Below are positions 32,377-45,070 of a stretch of 64,000 nucleotides of DNA, piece after piece (within the stretch, counting starts at the first letter, position 1; each line of letters starts with the position of its first letter). Origin of the DNA: Letharia columbiana (Eukaryota; Ascomycota; Lecanoromycetes; Lecanorales; Parmeliaceae). The notes below the pieces were generated by a model that saw only the letters and a list, made by a program, of their open reading frames with translations, was not told the origin of the DNA and made no database searches. Both the position numbers and the translations under genes were made by a program. The DNA lies in the NCBI RefSeq assembly GCF_014066305.1, contig NW_023501052.1:809001-873000 (forward strand), given 5' to 3'.

Positions 32377-34777
32377 TTCAAGATCAGAAGTTGAAAGCGC
32401 TGTGAGTATTCACTTACACTTACATCCGGGTCGGCTCTTATTGTCGGAGCCGTCTATATGTCGTCAATCTCTGGGTAATAGACTGATGTTAGATCGTCTG
32501 TCCACAAACACCTTTTGATGATAACGTGTTCCGATCGCGAGCTCGGAATTTCTGTTGTGGTCTTTCCGATTGAGAAAGGGTAGCGGCAAATTTGCCGCGC
32601 CCAAGCTCATGTCAACACTCTCTCACGATCCAACACAAATTATCATCTATCATATCATGTTCAAGTCGACAGACCGCGTTTTTCGTTGGCATTTTCTGGG
32701 AGCCCTTCCAGGGCTTCTACTCGACAGAGGTCCGCTCGATACAGACGATATCTCTATTGACATTTGCAGAGACTCAAGTTTCTGCGCTTCCAGATTCCAG
32801 AAGCGATCTGTCATCCAAGCGGCCTTGAAGACCAAGAGGAACGCACAAGTGGTGGTAACGGTGAATAAAAGGTGGAGATTTATCTTCTGAGTATCGAAAT
32901 CGTTAAGTCAACGATGTCGTCTTGGGGAAGGCTGGGTCGGCACCAAGCCAAAACTTCGACCACCTCGACGGTGCATAAATCACTAGCTCTGGCTTCCAGA
33001 ATAGCAACACATTCAACAAGCATTGCTTCAATTTTACTTGAGTTGCAATACTTGGTAATTTCCCATGCCTTGCCTGTGATACGTTCAGGGTGCAACCTTT
33101 TCCCCCAACTCCAGCGCTGCTACTTTCGTTACCACCGCCGCCCCTATCTTCGGCCTACAAAGTGAGCGGAGGCCGCACAGGATCGCTTGTGCTGTGGAAG
33201 CGTCACAGTGAGCTCACATCCAACGCGTTTGGCGGGTTTGGAGTGGAAAAGCGGCGTTCGGGGATGAACCCAACCTGGACAGACACACAAGTGCGTGGCA
33301 TGGAGACCTGCGGGACAGAAGGTTGATTCGATCCGCTCGAATGTACTTTGTTTCTTCTCCTTAACTCTAAAAATGGTTGTCAATCGATTTTGGGCGTGCC
33401 CACGTAATGGCTTTGTGAGTTGTTCTGAAAACTTACTCGTGTCGAGAGCGCATGTTTAAAGCGAACCATTCGATTCGAACTGTTCATCAAAGACTCTACA
33501 CACCGTACAGGTAGGGGTATATTAGATCCGAGACATGAGTTCAGATCGGGACTGTTCGCTAGCCATACTATTCAAACTTCGAGTTGATAGGGGTTGCCTA
33601 GAACAACATCAGGGGGCTTGGGTGGTAGATATTTCCCAATTTATAACATTATCCCTCAATTGGCATGGACATCTTCTCACTCCGGTCCCCGGACGATCCC
33701 TGGAGGCTTGGCCGTTTTCCAGTTATGATGAACGGTTGCGCCATCATCAATGCTAGGACTAGAACTTTGGCCCCCAGTGTCTCTTAATTACCGGGGCCTA
33801 TCAAGGGTCCCCTCAGCCGGAGCTGGAGTACCTCGCTCCAACGCCTCTGCCGGCCTTTCTGGTATGCACTGACTGTATTAGACCTCAGGGTTGCCTATAA
33901 GAAAGCGGCATCGGATAGGAGAGAAATAATTTCTTACCCGCACCAGTCCGTGAAGAATGAGGGGTTCTGTAAGAAGAAAAGAGGACGCAGAGAAGATTTG
34001 TCTGCTGGGAGGCGCAGGCTTGGCTGTGTGTGGGCTGACGAAGGATGCGCTAAGCAGGGATTTACAGACGCTCTAGTGAGATGAACAACAATGCACAGTC
34101 AACGCCGACTGTGCAACATGGGCAATGCCATCTGCACCATATAGCTTAAGGTCTTGCCGAAACGTGTTCTACTGGTCCAAGTGGCTTTATCGAGACAAGG
34201 CTTGGGATTTTGCGACTGGATTACCACTTACCAAGCGAAACATAATACGAGTACAACTTTGAAAGTTGGTGAGTCGCATCAATTCGCGATTCGTCGGTCT
34301 TTGACTCTTTTGGTGCCCGCGAATCTTATCCGAAGCTTCCGACGGCCCTCGTATTAGAGAAATACGAGTATTCCAACAGCATCGGACAACGGAGTCCATT
34401 ACTACTATGTATACCGGTCGTGCAACCTTTGTCAGCCTTGTGGGAACTGCGCCCTCCCGAATACGTTTCACAATCCTTCGCTAACTCGAAAACAATGAAC
34501 AGGCTTACTTTATGTGCCTCCGTTCCTTTAGTATTGCGGATAGGACCGCAGGTAATAAGCTTCATTTGCCTATGAATAGATCTCAATGACAGCCCCGGCC
34601 GTGGGCTCCCGGATCCTTAAGACGGTATGCCCACGCCAGTTCCCTTTCCCAATTTCTACCTTTTCAACTTCTGCTCCCTTGCTACCTCAAGCATATTCGA
34701 ATCTGCTTGCGTTGCAGTAGAATATATTGGAGTCGCATCTCTGTAGCGCATTTGTGTTACTACATCATTCATTTACA
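32377..34777. other. Gene-poor stretch before the DUF300 gene
   Basis: About 2.4 kb. ORFs at 32555-33400 and 34150-34590 are short, mutually overlapping and without motifs. The last 150 bases before 34778 are pyrimidine-rich and probably the DUF300 promoter. No RNA gene or repeat found. Confidence 0.4.
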
Positions 34778-36067
34778 ATGTCGTTAAACTTCACCGGAAT
34801 AAACGTCACGGCAACAGTGGACCAAGCCGAAGACACTTGTACACTATCGGCCTTCTTCAGTATGCTCCAGCATGAGATCGAAAATGTGTGATTACTCATG
34901 GGGAGACTAGATAAGACTGAACCCTATGCAAGCGGGTACACCTACCATCAGATTCTCCTCATCGTCTCTGCTGTAACCACGACCCTGTGTCTCATATTCT
35001 CCGTTTCACTAGCGAGCGTACATCTATCCAACTGGGTCAAACCAAGGGAGCAGAAACAGTAAATACCTCCAGAAACCTCCAAGCGATCCCGTCTAATTGT
35101 GTATCTTCGACAGGCTTGTCCGAATAATCATCTTCCCTCCAATATCCGGCATATTCAGTCTGTTTGCGCTCTGGTTCTACGACGCTTCATGGGTCTTGGA
35201 ACCCTTCCCCGAGCTCTACGAATGCTTCGCTCTCGTCGCAATGTTCTATCTCCTCGTCCTCTACGTCGCCCCACATGAATCCCACCGGGACCACTTCTTC
35301 ATGAACCTCCAACGCTTCGGCGTCGTCAAAAACAAGCCCAAGCTCAAGCACGACGGAGGCAGCTTGCGCTGGTTCAAAGTAAGCCTTTCTTAAATTACCA
35401 CGAGCTTCCTCTCCCACCGCGTCGCTAACTCTGCGCAAAGATGATCTGGGTCATGGTCTTCCAAATCCTCCCCGTCAAACTCGTCCTGAACATTCTCGTC
35501 TGGGTCCTCAGCGGCGTCACCTGTCCCGTCAAATACAAACTCTCCAGCACCGGCACCGCCCTCAGCGTCATCGAGTCCATCGCCACCTCCATCTGCGTCC
35601 TCGGCATCGTCTGGTTCGCCCGCCGCATGGCCCCCGAGCTGAAACAGTACAAGGTCGTTTACAAACTCTTCTCCTTCAAGGGCATCGTCGGCGTCACCCT
35701 CACCCAGGCTCCCGTCTTCCAGCTCTTCGCCCAGTACCAATGGTTCAAGCGCACGCAGTATGTGTCGATTCTGGACTTCGCGGTCGGCACGCCCGCGTTC
35801 ATGACTTGCGTGGAGATGTTTATCGCCTCGGTCGTCTTCCTCTGGAGCTTCTCCGCGGAAGAGTATTTGGAGTTGTCGAGAGAGTTGCCGCGGACTAGGA
35901 GTCTGGGCGGCGCGCTGGTGGATGTGTTGGACGTACGGGATATTTTCCACGGTATCTGGTATATGTGTAAGATCTCGTTTTGTTGCGGGGGCCGATCGAG
36001 GGCCGTTGGTAAAGAGGTTGCTGGGACGGAGTCGGATCTGGAAAGCGATACGGTTGAAATGATCTGA
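34778..36067 (+). CDS. DUF300/TMEM184/Ost-alpha-type seven-TM membrane protein, 373 aa
   Basis: Four exons (34778-34859, 34911-35058, 35114-35378, 35441-36067) give an exact 374 codons. Intron 1 (GTATGC...ACTAG, 51 nt) is preferred because it joins LSAFF to NKTEPYASGYTYHQ in frame. The extracellular N-terminus has N-glycosylation sequons. Membrane segments include YHQILLIVSAVTTTLCLIFS, LVRIIIFPPISGIFSLFALW, LYECFALVAMFYLLVLYV, MIWVMVFQILPVKLVLNILV, ALSVIESIATSICVLGIVWF, and two more near GIVGVTLTQAPVFQLF and PAFMTCVEMFIASVVFLWSF. The family includes the animal steroid/organic-solute transporter subunit Ost-alpha and the tumour-related TMEM184 proteins. In fungi these lie in vacuole or plasma membrane and their cargo is not settled. 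The tail is polar and acidic. Intact. Confidence 0.88.
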
Positions 36068-37724
36068 TGGATACGGTGACGACAGCGTGGAGTTGGGCGC
36101 GGGGTCATGGTTGGATATCAAGTCGGGCGGAGAGTTCGCGGCGGCTCTGCAGATTGTGTCCTTTGAAGATATTGCTGGTGTTTAGCTGAGACATAAGGAA
36201 CGAAATGACGACGAAGAGGCGGATCTTCTTGGATGACCCGGCTCGGAAGCTTACGCGTAAGCGGGAGGGGTGGGTCTCTTTGCGAATGGACGAGGAGACG
36301 TTATGATTTCGGGATGGTGCTCGAGGAGGTGTCGAGTGAACGTGAGAGGCGGGAGATCACTCCGTTCGCGAGGTGGTGCTTATAACGCTGTGCTGCGTAT
36401 CTGTGCTACGTGTTCACATTGCATTAGAAACCATGGCGAGAACGATTCAAACACGCTGGATGGGCCCAAGATTTCCACTTTCCTTACACGAGGGCAGATC
36501 CCAAGTTGACCAGTCTTTGAGAACCTTCACCAGCATTGGATACACTCGACAGGCACTCAACCCATGTCACATTTTCTCCAGACTACAACTCTGAGCCCCC
36601 GCTCTAGTTTTTTGTCCACGACTGAACTATCGCTTGAAAATGGTAGTGTTGATTGTGCTTCTCATCCAGCTCGTTCCCGGCATGGGGAGTAAAACACTAT
36701 CCCGCCTTTTCACTTGCTGGACTGCGGTCCTCTCTACCATCTCTCACCAGAACAGCAACAGTAAGATCCTCAAACACCTCTGGAATCAGAGCCCAGATCG
36801 CGCCACCTGTGTCACTGGATATCATCGTCCTGCCGAGCGGCATACTCAGAGCCCACCGTGTAGGCGCGCTTTTGACGCGGAGTCGTACGTCCGGGGTCTT
36901 CTTTGGGCAAAGGTCTGTCCATCTTGCGTGCAGCGCTGAGATCACGATACTTGCGTTAGCTATTTTCGGGCGCCGGCGTATCGTGCGCTTGGAATTGGGG
37001 TTTCGGCGATTTAGGTCGTAGTTCGAGACTTCTTCGGTTCAGCAGATGCGTTCTTCTGGGTGTTCTTTCACTTCGTCATTTTTTGGCTAGGCTTCGTTGC
37101 TGGATTTGGTAAAACATTTTTGCATTTTCCTGTCATGTTTTTTTTAGCGTTTTCTGCTACCCAGGCAGTTACAAAGGTCAACGATGGCATAGTGTTACCG
37201 CACGGTAGACTGTTTTGTGCTTTCGAGGGAGGAAGTCTGCGCGTTGTTTGGTGCTTTGGGAACATACGAAAACAAAACTCCTGGCTCTACGCGACCGGAT
37301 TCTTTGTCGAATCTCTCCGTGGTTTTTGATGCTCAATCTTCTTCGGTTCCTTGTCTGTTCACGCTCAAGGGATCGCGTCTCACAATGTCCTTGGGAAGCA
37401 GAGCATGTGCTGGGCTGTATGGACTTGCTCCCCTCAGGTTTCTAGGAACTGCTGGAAATAAGTTTGCGAGGAATCTTAGAACATTGATGCATGAAGATAT
37501 GGTATCCCATCATTCCATGTGTGGGCCCATCTTGACTGAGATGGCAGGGGACAGACTTGACGAATGGCAACTTCCTACCTCATGCTCCTCAATCGAAGCT
37601 AGCTGCTCCGGCACTAGCGTATCTTGCGGCCGAGACCTCACCAGGATCTCACCGTGAAGCAAGGCCATCGTCGATCAACAACTCATTTCTGTCATCTTGA
37701 GCGCTCTTCTAACTCTACAAACTA
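36068..37724. other. Intergenic stretch with unassigned ORFs
   Basis: About 1.65 kb. Overlapping ORFs at 36634-37021 (both strands) and 37217-37657 have some protein-like stretches (for example GAIWALIPEVFEDLTVAVLV on the minus strand, 36697-36945) but no start, splice pattern or family that I know. The 37060-37160 part is T-rich. It may hold decayed genes; nothing can be supported. Confidence 0.35.
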
Positions 37725-39421
37725 TTGTTGAGTATTTTTTCTGAGGTATACGAGATACAGCTATCGACTCTTTCATCTGATACTAGAAGCTATGAGGACC
37801 AGCGTCCCCAATGCTGGAAAAATGTCCAGGCGGAGACTGGCTACTCATCCGTCTTACACGTCCTTTTTTTGGAAGCTTTGCCCGAAACAGAGCCGCAATT
37901 CAAAGACTTACTGGGAGGCCTGAATCAACTGTATAGAGACAATCTTCATTATGGCGACCGGTGTAGGCTTGGCAATATCTTCGTACTCGATATACTGAAG
38001 GATGGGCACACGTCGGTCAACGTGGAAGTGCAGACGAGGTTGGGCGGTGGTTCTAGATGGCGCACTCAGATACTTCAAAATCTGCGGTCGCGACTTGAGA
38101 ATGTCCCGGCGAGAGTCGTATTGTGGTCGATCCCTTGGAGGTGCTACCCTTACCCTGGCATCATCGACGCGCCCTGGCCTAAGCCTACAGATACATCGTT
38201 CTTTCTTTGAGACTCTGCTTTCGATGGGCGCAACTAGCTACGCCAGGACCCCATGTTACAATGACTCCTTGAGGCCTAATGGATCGGAGTATGTCAAAAT
38301 CGGTAACAGCGTTGCTATCGTGGCACGAAACTATCAATTACAGGAAGGTGCTCCACCTGTGTTACTTGTTGCGCCAATGTATGATCCGAGGAAAATCATG
38401 GGCACGGCTGTCGACAGGTTGGAAAACCCTTATGATGACATCGTCGAAAAACTCGTGAAAGGGGAGTTCAGCGGAAGCGCATCACTCTATCGCTCTACTT
38501 TCGACAGACGCCTACCGGATAAACCTTGCATCTATGTCGTCAGACCTGTAACTCAATCTCATGCCCAAGTATGTCCATAAGAATCGAAATACTGACGCAG
38601 CAGAAAGTGCTCCGCTTTGGGTCGCGATGCTGCCTCTGCTATGTCTGGAAACTCTGCGTCTACATGTTCAATGTGAAATCTCACAATCTGCATTTCTCGA
38701 GTTACATTGTCAAGTCGAAAACATGGTCTTGCATTCAGATGATCAGAAACAAGGGACCAACCATACCATTGCTCAACAGCGCTTCTGGTTGCGTAGGAGA
38801 CTTGAAGGTCTCGAAAAGAGCAGAAACGGCTTTGTCAAATACGTGCGTTCGTAAGACGCGGCAACATGGCTAGGAAGCAACACATGGCTGAGACACGACG
38901 GAAGTATCAGAGAGGCCGTTATCGAGGCGCGTGCTAAAGAAGCGGAAGCTCGAGATCATATGTAACTTCAGATTGGGAACTTGTCGATCTTAGAGTCAAG
39001 GGAACATCCAGCTCTCAAACCGGGAGATTGAAGAAGCGAAACGAGGTAAGAAGTGTGAGCTACCGAATCGTAAGATGGTTTGCCTGATCAGATTAAAGTC
39101 AACGATATGTTAGAACCCGATAGAGTATAATCTTATCACACCCGCTTGAACAAGTCTTAGTCACGATCTTGGCTTTTGTTTACGTCCCGATCAATCTTGC
39201 CACTTCCATATTTGAGATGAATCATCAACCGTTGAATCAAAGTGGTCAAAATGTAGGTCTTTTCTTGGACTGCAATCGCAGCTTTGTTGGTGACTGCTTC
39301 TATGTGGTTCTGTCTTCAAACTATACAACAACGTTGTAGACTGGAAACGAAGAGAGGGAATCGCAAAGGGATCCATTCCACCGCGGTCGCATGCCCAGAC
39401 GCAGTATCGCGGTCAGAGTAG
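37725..39421 (+). pseudogene. CorA-like (Mg2+ transporter type) fungal membrane protein, pseudogene
   Basis: The 3' end carries the CorA signature region: LVTILAFVYVPINLATSIF, then EMN where CorA has GMN, then QPLNQSGQNV, then in a shifted frame WTAIAALLVTASMWF, the second membrane helix. Upstream, an amphipathic helix region reads ESAPLWVAMLPLLCLETLRL and QRFWLRRRLEGLEKSRNGF. It is followed in the same frame by DAATWLGSNTWLRHDGSIRE and EARAKEAEARDHM but crosses two in-frame TAA stops (38852-38854, 38963-38965), each explained by CAA to TAA. The soluble N-terminal part (VLHVLFLEALPETEPQFKDL, LENVPARVVLWSIPWR, YVKIGNSVAIVARNYQL) is broken at CCC 38172-38174 and again near 38580; GGG 39000-39002 breaks the frame before NIQLSNREIEEAKR. 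A long intron may precede the transmembrane part. Stops plus loss of GMN make this a real pseudogene, whatever part of the frameshifts is error. Confidence 0.7.
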
Positions 39422-40328
39422 CCTTTTTTCTTGGGTTCATGTATGACAACTGAAGTTTTGTATTTTGGTCATAAGTGGAAGTGTGTCAATCAGCAGTAAG
39501 CCGAGTATTTAGCGGCAGAATCTACCGGACCGATGTTTTTGTCAGAGCGCTAATCTTTGTCAGTCCATTTATCGAAGTTTCAGCGTCACACGATGTCTGG
39601 GAAGAAGACATTATGTCATTCATTCACGTACAGAGATCTCATACAACATAGCTGTGGACATGATTTCCTTCCCAGACGATATTGGCACAGAGAACTTCGA
39701 TCGCTGCAAGAGAAGGAGTACGTTTGCTCTTTATTGACATAGCTTTTCAGACAAAGGTAAAAGCATCAAACACGCTGATACCGCTTTCTAGACACCTAAG
39801 CCTCTGTCAGGACAACAGTCAGGTTGCTTTGTCCTGAAAGGAACAACGGAAACATGGAAATACTATCTGGTCCAGCGCGATCGGAGTTGCAGTCCGACCT
39901 ACATAGGCATCTGTTATAATGCGTATGGAAATGGGAATATAGAGTCTATGGCCATTCACGAAAATGATGGGATCATTCATGCTATCTGAAGAGGTTTATA
40001 TCGAGCGCTTACACGTTCACAAACCGGACAAAGGTTCTCTTCTTGACATGCCGTCGTTTGTAAGTTGTAGAATCGGGTAGAACTAAGAAGAAAGCACAAG
40101 TTTCCATCAAGTATGCAGAGCGCCGCGTTTCCCACAAGAACAAAGACAATCAGGCCTACTACTTACTGCCCCCTACCCCGTAAGACATGTCCAATCCTTT
40201 CCAGTACTTTCCGTGCAGCTCCCTCAATCCTTTATCCTTCAATCCTATATCTACCCATACATCCACTCCCTGTGAGCAATTGATCCCTCACAACCAACTC
40301 CCCCTCACCAACCCCAATCTCCCTCACC
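39422..40328. other. Intergenic region, no feature seen
   Basis: About 0.9 kb. A single weak ORF (39557-39742) has no support. The last 130 bases before 40329 are CT-rich and probably the promoter and leader of the next gene. Confidence 0.4.
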
Positions 40329-40928
40329 ATGAGCATCCGCATCCTCGACCACAACGGCACCGCCCGTCAGCTCTCAGCACGCATGAGCGCCGATTTCCAA
40401 TCCGAACTGCGTCGCATCGGAGAAGCACCAGCCCCGCCCACCCTCAACCTCTGGGTTTCAAACCAGACACCCGACGAGCTACTCCAGATCCTGAAACGCA
40501 TGCCGGGCCGTCCAGCTGACGAAAGCGCACGGGGTGGGGTTCAGGAGCTGCAGTCTGAGATTTCGGTTCCGGAAGATAGCGATAGGGATACTGCGGCAGG
40601 ACACCAGGTCGGAGACCCGAAGTCGGACGTTCAAGCGGTCGGACTGCCCAACAAGCCTGATTATGCCGCCGGGACTGGTATGTTTTGGGCCAGCGGTGGT
40701 GTGTATAATAGTGTCTATCAGCGCGAAACGGGGCACATCATGGCTGACCCTGGCGGACTGGGTGAATTGGTGGTGAGGGATGGGAAGATGGTGAATTTGC
40801 GGGATGAGCAACGGGAGGAACTGGGGATGGCAAAGGAGAGAGAGGATCTGGAGAGAGCGCGTCGGGAGAGAGAGGATCGAGAGAGAGTAGGAACGGCGGA
40901 AACGATGAGGGCAATGAGAACTGAATGA
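40329..40928 (+). CDS. Unrecognised protein with C-terminal charged helix, 199 aa
   Basis: An intact ORF, MSIRILDHNGTARQLSARMS, then LNLWVSNQTPDELLQILKRM. The middle is polar and probably flexible; AAGTGMFWASGGVYNSVYQR looks like a short structured motif. The C-terminal 50 residues are a charged helix or coiled coil (REELGMAKEREDLERARRER). No signal peptide or membrane segment, and no known domain. The start is preceded by a long CT-rich, ATG-poor leader, which supports it. Function unknown. Confidence 0.55.
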   Translation: MSIRILDHNGTARQLSARMSADFQSELRRIGEAPAPPTLNLWVSNQTPDELLQILKRMPGRPADESARGGVQELQSEISVPEDSDRDTAAGHQVGDPKSDVQAVGLPNKPDYAAGTGMFWASGGVYNSVYQRETGHIMADPGGLGELVVRDGKMVNLRDEQREELGMAKEREDLERARREREDRERVGTAETMRAMRTE

Positions 40929-41160
40929 GGGATGAGGAGAGGGTTTCTAGGAAGTGAGTTCAGGCTTTTGTGATTTAGCATGTTGGGATCGATGGGAGTT
41001 TGGAATATCTTAGAGACTCTCCTCGCTTGTGGCGCCCGCGGTAGTCATGAATATGCGTGATCTTGGAAATTCACATGCCCTGGCAGTACTTTGCACCTTT
41101 AACTTAACCATCGTAAACGACAGCAACTCCACTCCCCCCTCTCGACGTCCCTAGACCCAT

Positions 41161-41979
41161 TCATTGCCTTGATCCACAAGGCCGGAACTCCGCAACCAGA
41201 ACCTCTTCAAAACAGGTCCCGGAGTCTTTCTTCTCCCACTTGGCTTCCCCAAGCGCCGTCCCAAGTCTCTCCTCGATCAATCGCACACAGTCAACCCTCT
41301 CCTCATCCGCGCGATCCTCATCGTGCGGCCTGATCCCTCCGTTATAGTGATCACTATAAGGCTTCAACCGTACCTCCACGCGCACGACGTCGAACCCGCG
41401 GAAACCGCCCAACACCTTTGCCATCCCTGCGGAGAGAGTCCACCCCTGCAGATCGAAATGACAGATCCGACGCCGAATGTCGGTGCCACCGAATTGGCTC
41501 AGTGATTCCGTAGTGCGGCGCGAGATTTCGTAGTTGGGGCTTTTGTGGTGCCCGAAATGTATCGGCGGCATGGCGATGTGGAGGTTTTGGATCAGAGAGG
41601 TCGGAGGTGGTTTGGGGGGCGCGGGCAGGTGTTCTTTGCGGAGGGTCAGGGCGCGGAGGCGGTAGGTGCCGTGTTTGTAGAGGAGGGGTGTGCCTTCTTC
41701 GTTGAGTTGGCGGCAGGCGAGTAGGAAGGTGAAGCTGGGGGAATGGGCAAGATAGATGTAAACTTCGTCCCGGAGTTCGCGGGGGAGGGTGAAGAGGGTG
41801 GTTGGCATGGTTGGAGGAGGTGACACAAAGGTAGCTTTCTTCTTAGTCTGTGTTAGTCTGCCTGAGGGGATCGTTGGTTGATGATTTTCTTGTATAGTGG
41901 TTTCAAATCCTGGCTCAGAGTTTGGAATAATGCTTGTCGTATGAGAATGTGAGAAGGACAAAGGTATTGTATCAGTCAA
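41161..41979 (-). CDS. F-box/2EXR-like fungal protein, 272 aa
   Basis: An intact ORF. The most protein-like part begins at an internal ATG (residue 59), MPTTLFTLPRELRDEVYIYL then SFTFLLACRQLNEEGTPLLY, matching the short F-box-like N-terminus (LPRELR-x-IY-x-L...LL-x-CRQ-x-x-EE) of a very large fungal family. The remaining 170 residues are typical of the same family: strands such as SLIQNLHIAMP, ICHFDLQGWTLS and FDVVRVEVRLKPY. The first 58 residues (Thr/Ser/Pro-rich) may be leader. Such proteins are numerous in Pezizomycotina and mostly unstudied; some may be SCF adaptors. It lies just left of the AT-rich block and appears unaffected by RIP. Confidence 0.6.
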   Translation of the reverse strand: MTDTIPLSFSHSHTTSIIPNSEPGFETTIQENHQPTIPSGRLTQTKKKATFVSPPPTMPTTLFTLPRELRDEVYIYLAHSPSFTFLLACRQLNEEGTPLLYKHGTYRLRALTLRKEHLPAPPKPPPTSLIQNLHIAMPPIHFGHHKSPNYEISRRTTESLSQFGGTDIRRRICHFDLQGWTLSAGMAKVLGGFRGFDVVRVEVRLKPYSDHYNGGIRPHDEDRADEERVDCVRLIEERLGTALGEAKWEKKDSGTCFEEVLVAEFRPCGSRQ

Positions 41980-44885
41980 GCGTTGAGTAATGGCAATCGA
42001 AATGGATGTCGCTAATTTTAGGTTGTTGACATCTCTTTGCCCCTATTGGCTGATTTTGACGGTAACGTGCATGTAGGATCGCTGCTATCCCATTTGGGGA
42101 CCTTGGTTCCTTCGCAATCATTGGATCCCGGCGATACTTTTCCAGGCGTGTAGGTAACGACAGAAAATGTAAAAGGAAAGCGCTCTCCCAGAGACATCTT
42201 AGGCCTTAGTGCTCGCAAACAGTGAGGCCATACAGAAATAACGTATGTACAAGTAGATATATAGATATATAATTAGGCATATCTAATACTAAGATAGTTA
42301 AGACCTTTTTAAATATCTAGATATATAAATAATCTCGAAAAAGATTTTCTAGCGTCTAGAAAAACTTCTATATCTAAGCGATATACTTTAAAGTAAAATA
42401 AAGCTATATATAGATATAGATAAGAGAAAGAATAATAATATAGTTTTAAAAGAGAGTAATTTAAATAAAGAGCTTACTTTTACTATAGTAATTATATTAA
42501 ATAATACTCGCTATATTTATCTATCTCTCTATTATTATAAATTATACGAGTAAAGATCTATAAATTAAATTTATAATTTTTTTTTAAATTAGAGCTATCG
42601 AGTAAATGAATAAGCGATCTTTAGTAAGCGAACTATAATAATTAATATTTGAATTTCTTACGCTTTAATAATTATAAAATTATATTTAAAAATTCTTTTT
42701 TTATCTTAAAAGCATATTTTCGTTTTATATTATAAAAAAAAAATCTATAAAATTTAAATAGAAAATACAAAAGTTATTCTAAAAATAAATAATATATATC
42801 TATTTTTTAATTAGAGCTATTCGGCTATCGAGCGAACTCTAATAAGCGATATTTAAATTTCTTACGCTTTAATAATTATAAGATTAAATCTATAGAATTT
42901 TTAAACAATCTCGAAAAGCGTAGATAGCGCTCTAAAAATTTAAAAAAAAATTTTAAAATTTTAATAGAAGATAAAAAAGTTATTTCTATATATAAATAAA
43001 TATATATCTATTTTTTTAAAAGAGAATAATTTAAATAAAGAGCTTATTTTTACTATAGTCAATTATATAAATAATACTCGCTATATTTATCTATCTCTCT
43101 ATTATTATATATTATATATTAGTATAATAATAAAATAATTAATTAAATAGTTAATAACGCTATAGTTTTTATAATAAACTTATTAATCTATTATTCTATT
43201 ATAATAAGTAAAGATCTATAAATTAACATTTATAATTTTTTTTAATTAGAGCTATCTTCTACTATCTATCTAATTAACGAACTTTAATAAGATATATTTA
43301 AATTTCTTACGCTTTAAATACGTTATAAGACTAAATTAAAAAAAAGTTTTAAAAGCTTATTTTTTAAATATAATTTAAAGAAAAAATCTTAAGATTTTAA
43401 TAGAAAAAAAAAGAGTTATTCTAAAATTTAGTCTTATAAATGTTTTTAATTAGAGCAATTTAAATATCGCTTTTTTAAAACTTTAATTATCGTTATTTAA
43501 GAATTTACTTTTTAATAAGCTTAGATATAGAGTAATATTTATAATTTTAATTAATTTCGAAAATTTCGCGTAAATAGCGCTTTAAAATTTAAAAAACTTC
43601 TAAAAATTTTAATAGAAACTAAAAAGTTATTCGTATATATTAATAATATAACATCGTATTTTTTTATAAGAATTTTATAAATTATAAAAATAGATATTAA
43701 TAATTGCGAACGCTAATTTATTTATCCGCGATAACTTAGTCGATTTGATTAAAGAGCGTAGATCTAATAAATTAATAATTAACTATATATATAAATTTAA
43801 GATTTTCTAATTTAGCTCTATCTTATTCTATTATATATATTAATTACGATTAATACTTATAAATAATAAAAATATATAAAAATAACGTATATATAAGTAG
43901 ATATATTAGTATATATAATAGAATAAGATAGAATTAAGTTATAAAATCTTAAATTTATATATATAGCTAATTATAAATTTAAGTTCGCTATACTCTTTAA
44001 TTAAATCGACTAAATTAACTCGATAATTCTTTTAAGCTCTCTTATTAAAAAAATAGATATATATTATTAATATATAGAATAAATTTTTTATTTTCTATTA
44101 AAATTTAATTTTTTTTTAAATTATAGAACGAAATATAAGCTTTTAGATAAAAAAAGAATTTTTAAATTTAATCTTATAATTATTAAAGCGTAAGAAATTC
44201 AAATATCGCTTATTAAAGTTCGCTCGATAGCCGAACAGCCCTAATTAAAAAATAGATATACATTATTTAATTTTAGAATAACTTTTTTATTTTCTATTAA
44301 AATTTTGAGATTTTTTTTTTTAAAATTATAGAACGAAATATAGGCTTTTATAAAAGAAAAGAAATTCTAAATTAAGTCTTATAAATATTTAAAGATAGAG
44401 GATTTAAATATCGCTTATTAAATACTTATCTACTCTATTAAGAATATCTTTTTATATAAGCTTAGATAGTCGAGTAATAATAGTTTTAATAATTTTCGAA
44501 AATATTCCGCTTCGTTCTCGACTCGAATCTATTAATCTCTATCGCTAAAAAATCGTAAAACTAAAATCGTAAAAATCGTAAAATCGTAGAATTCGTAAAA
44601 ATTTTATAAATAATAAAAATAATAATAATAATAATTAAAATGAAAAGACTATAATAGATATTAAAATTAACTTCTTATTAATTAAATTTAAATTAATTTA
44701 GAGTTAATTAACTTTATAGAAATCTATTATTAATATAACTTCTCTTTTTTCTATTAAAATTTTACTATTATTTTTTATATTATAGAAATTGTTCTACGCT
44801 TTCTAATAATTTAAAATTTTTAAAATTCGATCTTATAGTTCTAAGTAAATCTTAAATTAAATTTTTTTTACTCTTCGAAGTTCGA

Positions 44886-45006
44886 GAATCGAATTTGTCG
44901 AAATGTGGCTGCAGGGGAGTGTCGAAATATGACCTCGCGCATCCCAGCCACCATGTTTTTAGCCTCCGCGCATCTCAGCCACCATGTTTTCCAGCCACCT
45001 AATTTT
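44886..45006. other. Non-AT island inside the AT-rich block, with internal repeats
   Basis: About 120 bp of near-normal composition stands alone in the AT block. It holds two copies of GTCGAAAT (44898, 44921), two of CGCGCATCxCAGCCACCATG (about 44935 and 44968) and a third partial CAGCCACC at 44992. It codes for nothing. It looks like a short repeat array too recent or too short to have been mutated by RIP. Confidence 0.55.
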
Positions 45007-45070
45007 GTACTATATTTAGAACCTAGCCCCGAAGAGGTTTTAAAGAATTAATTCGTCTATTCTATATATC

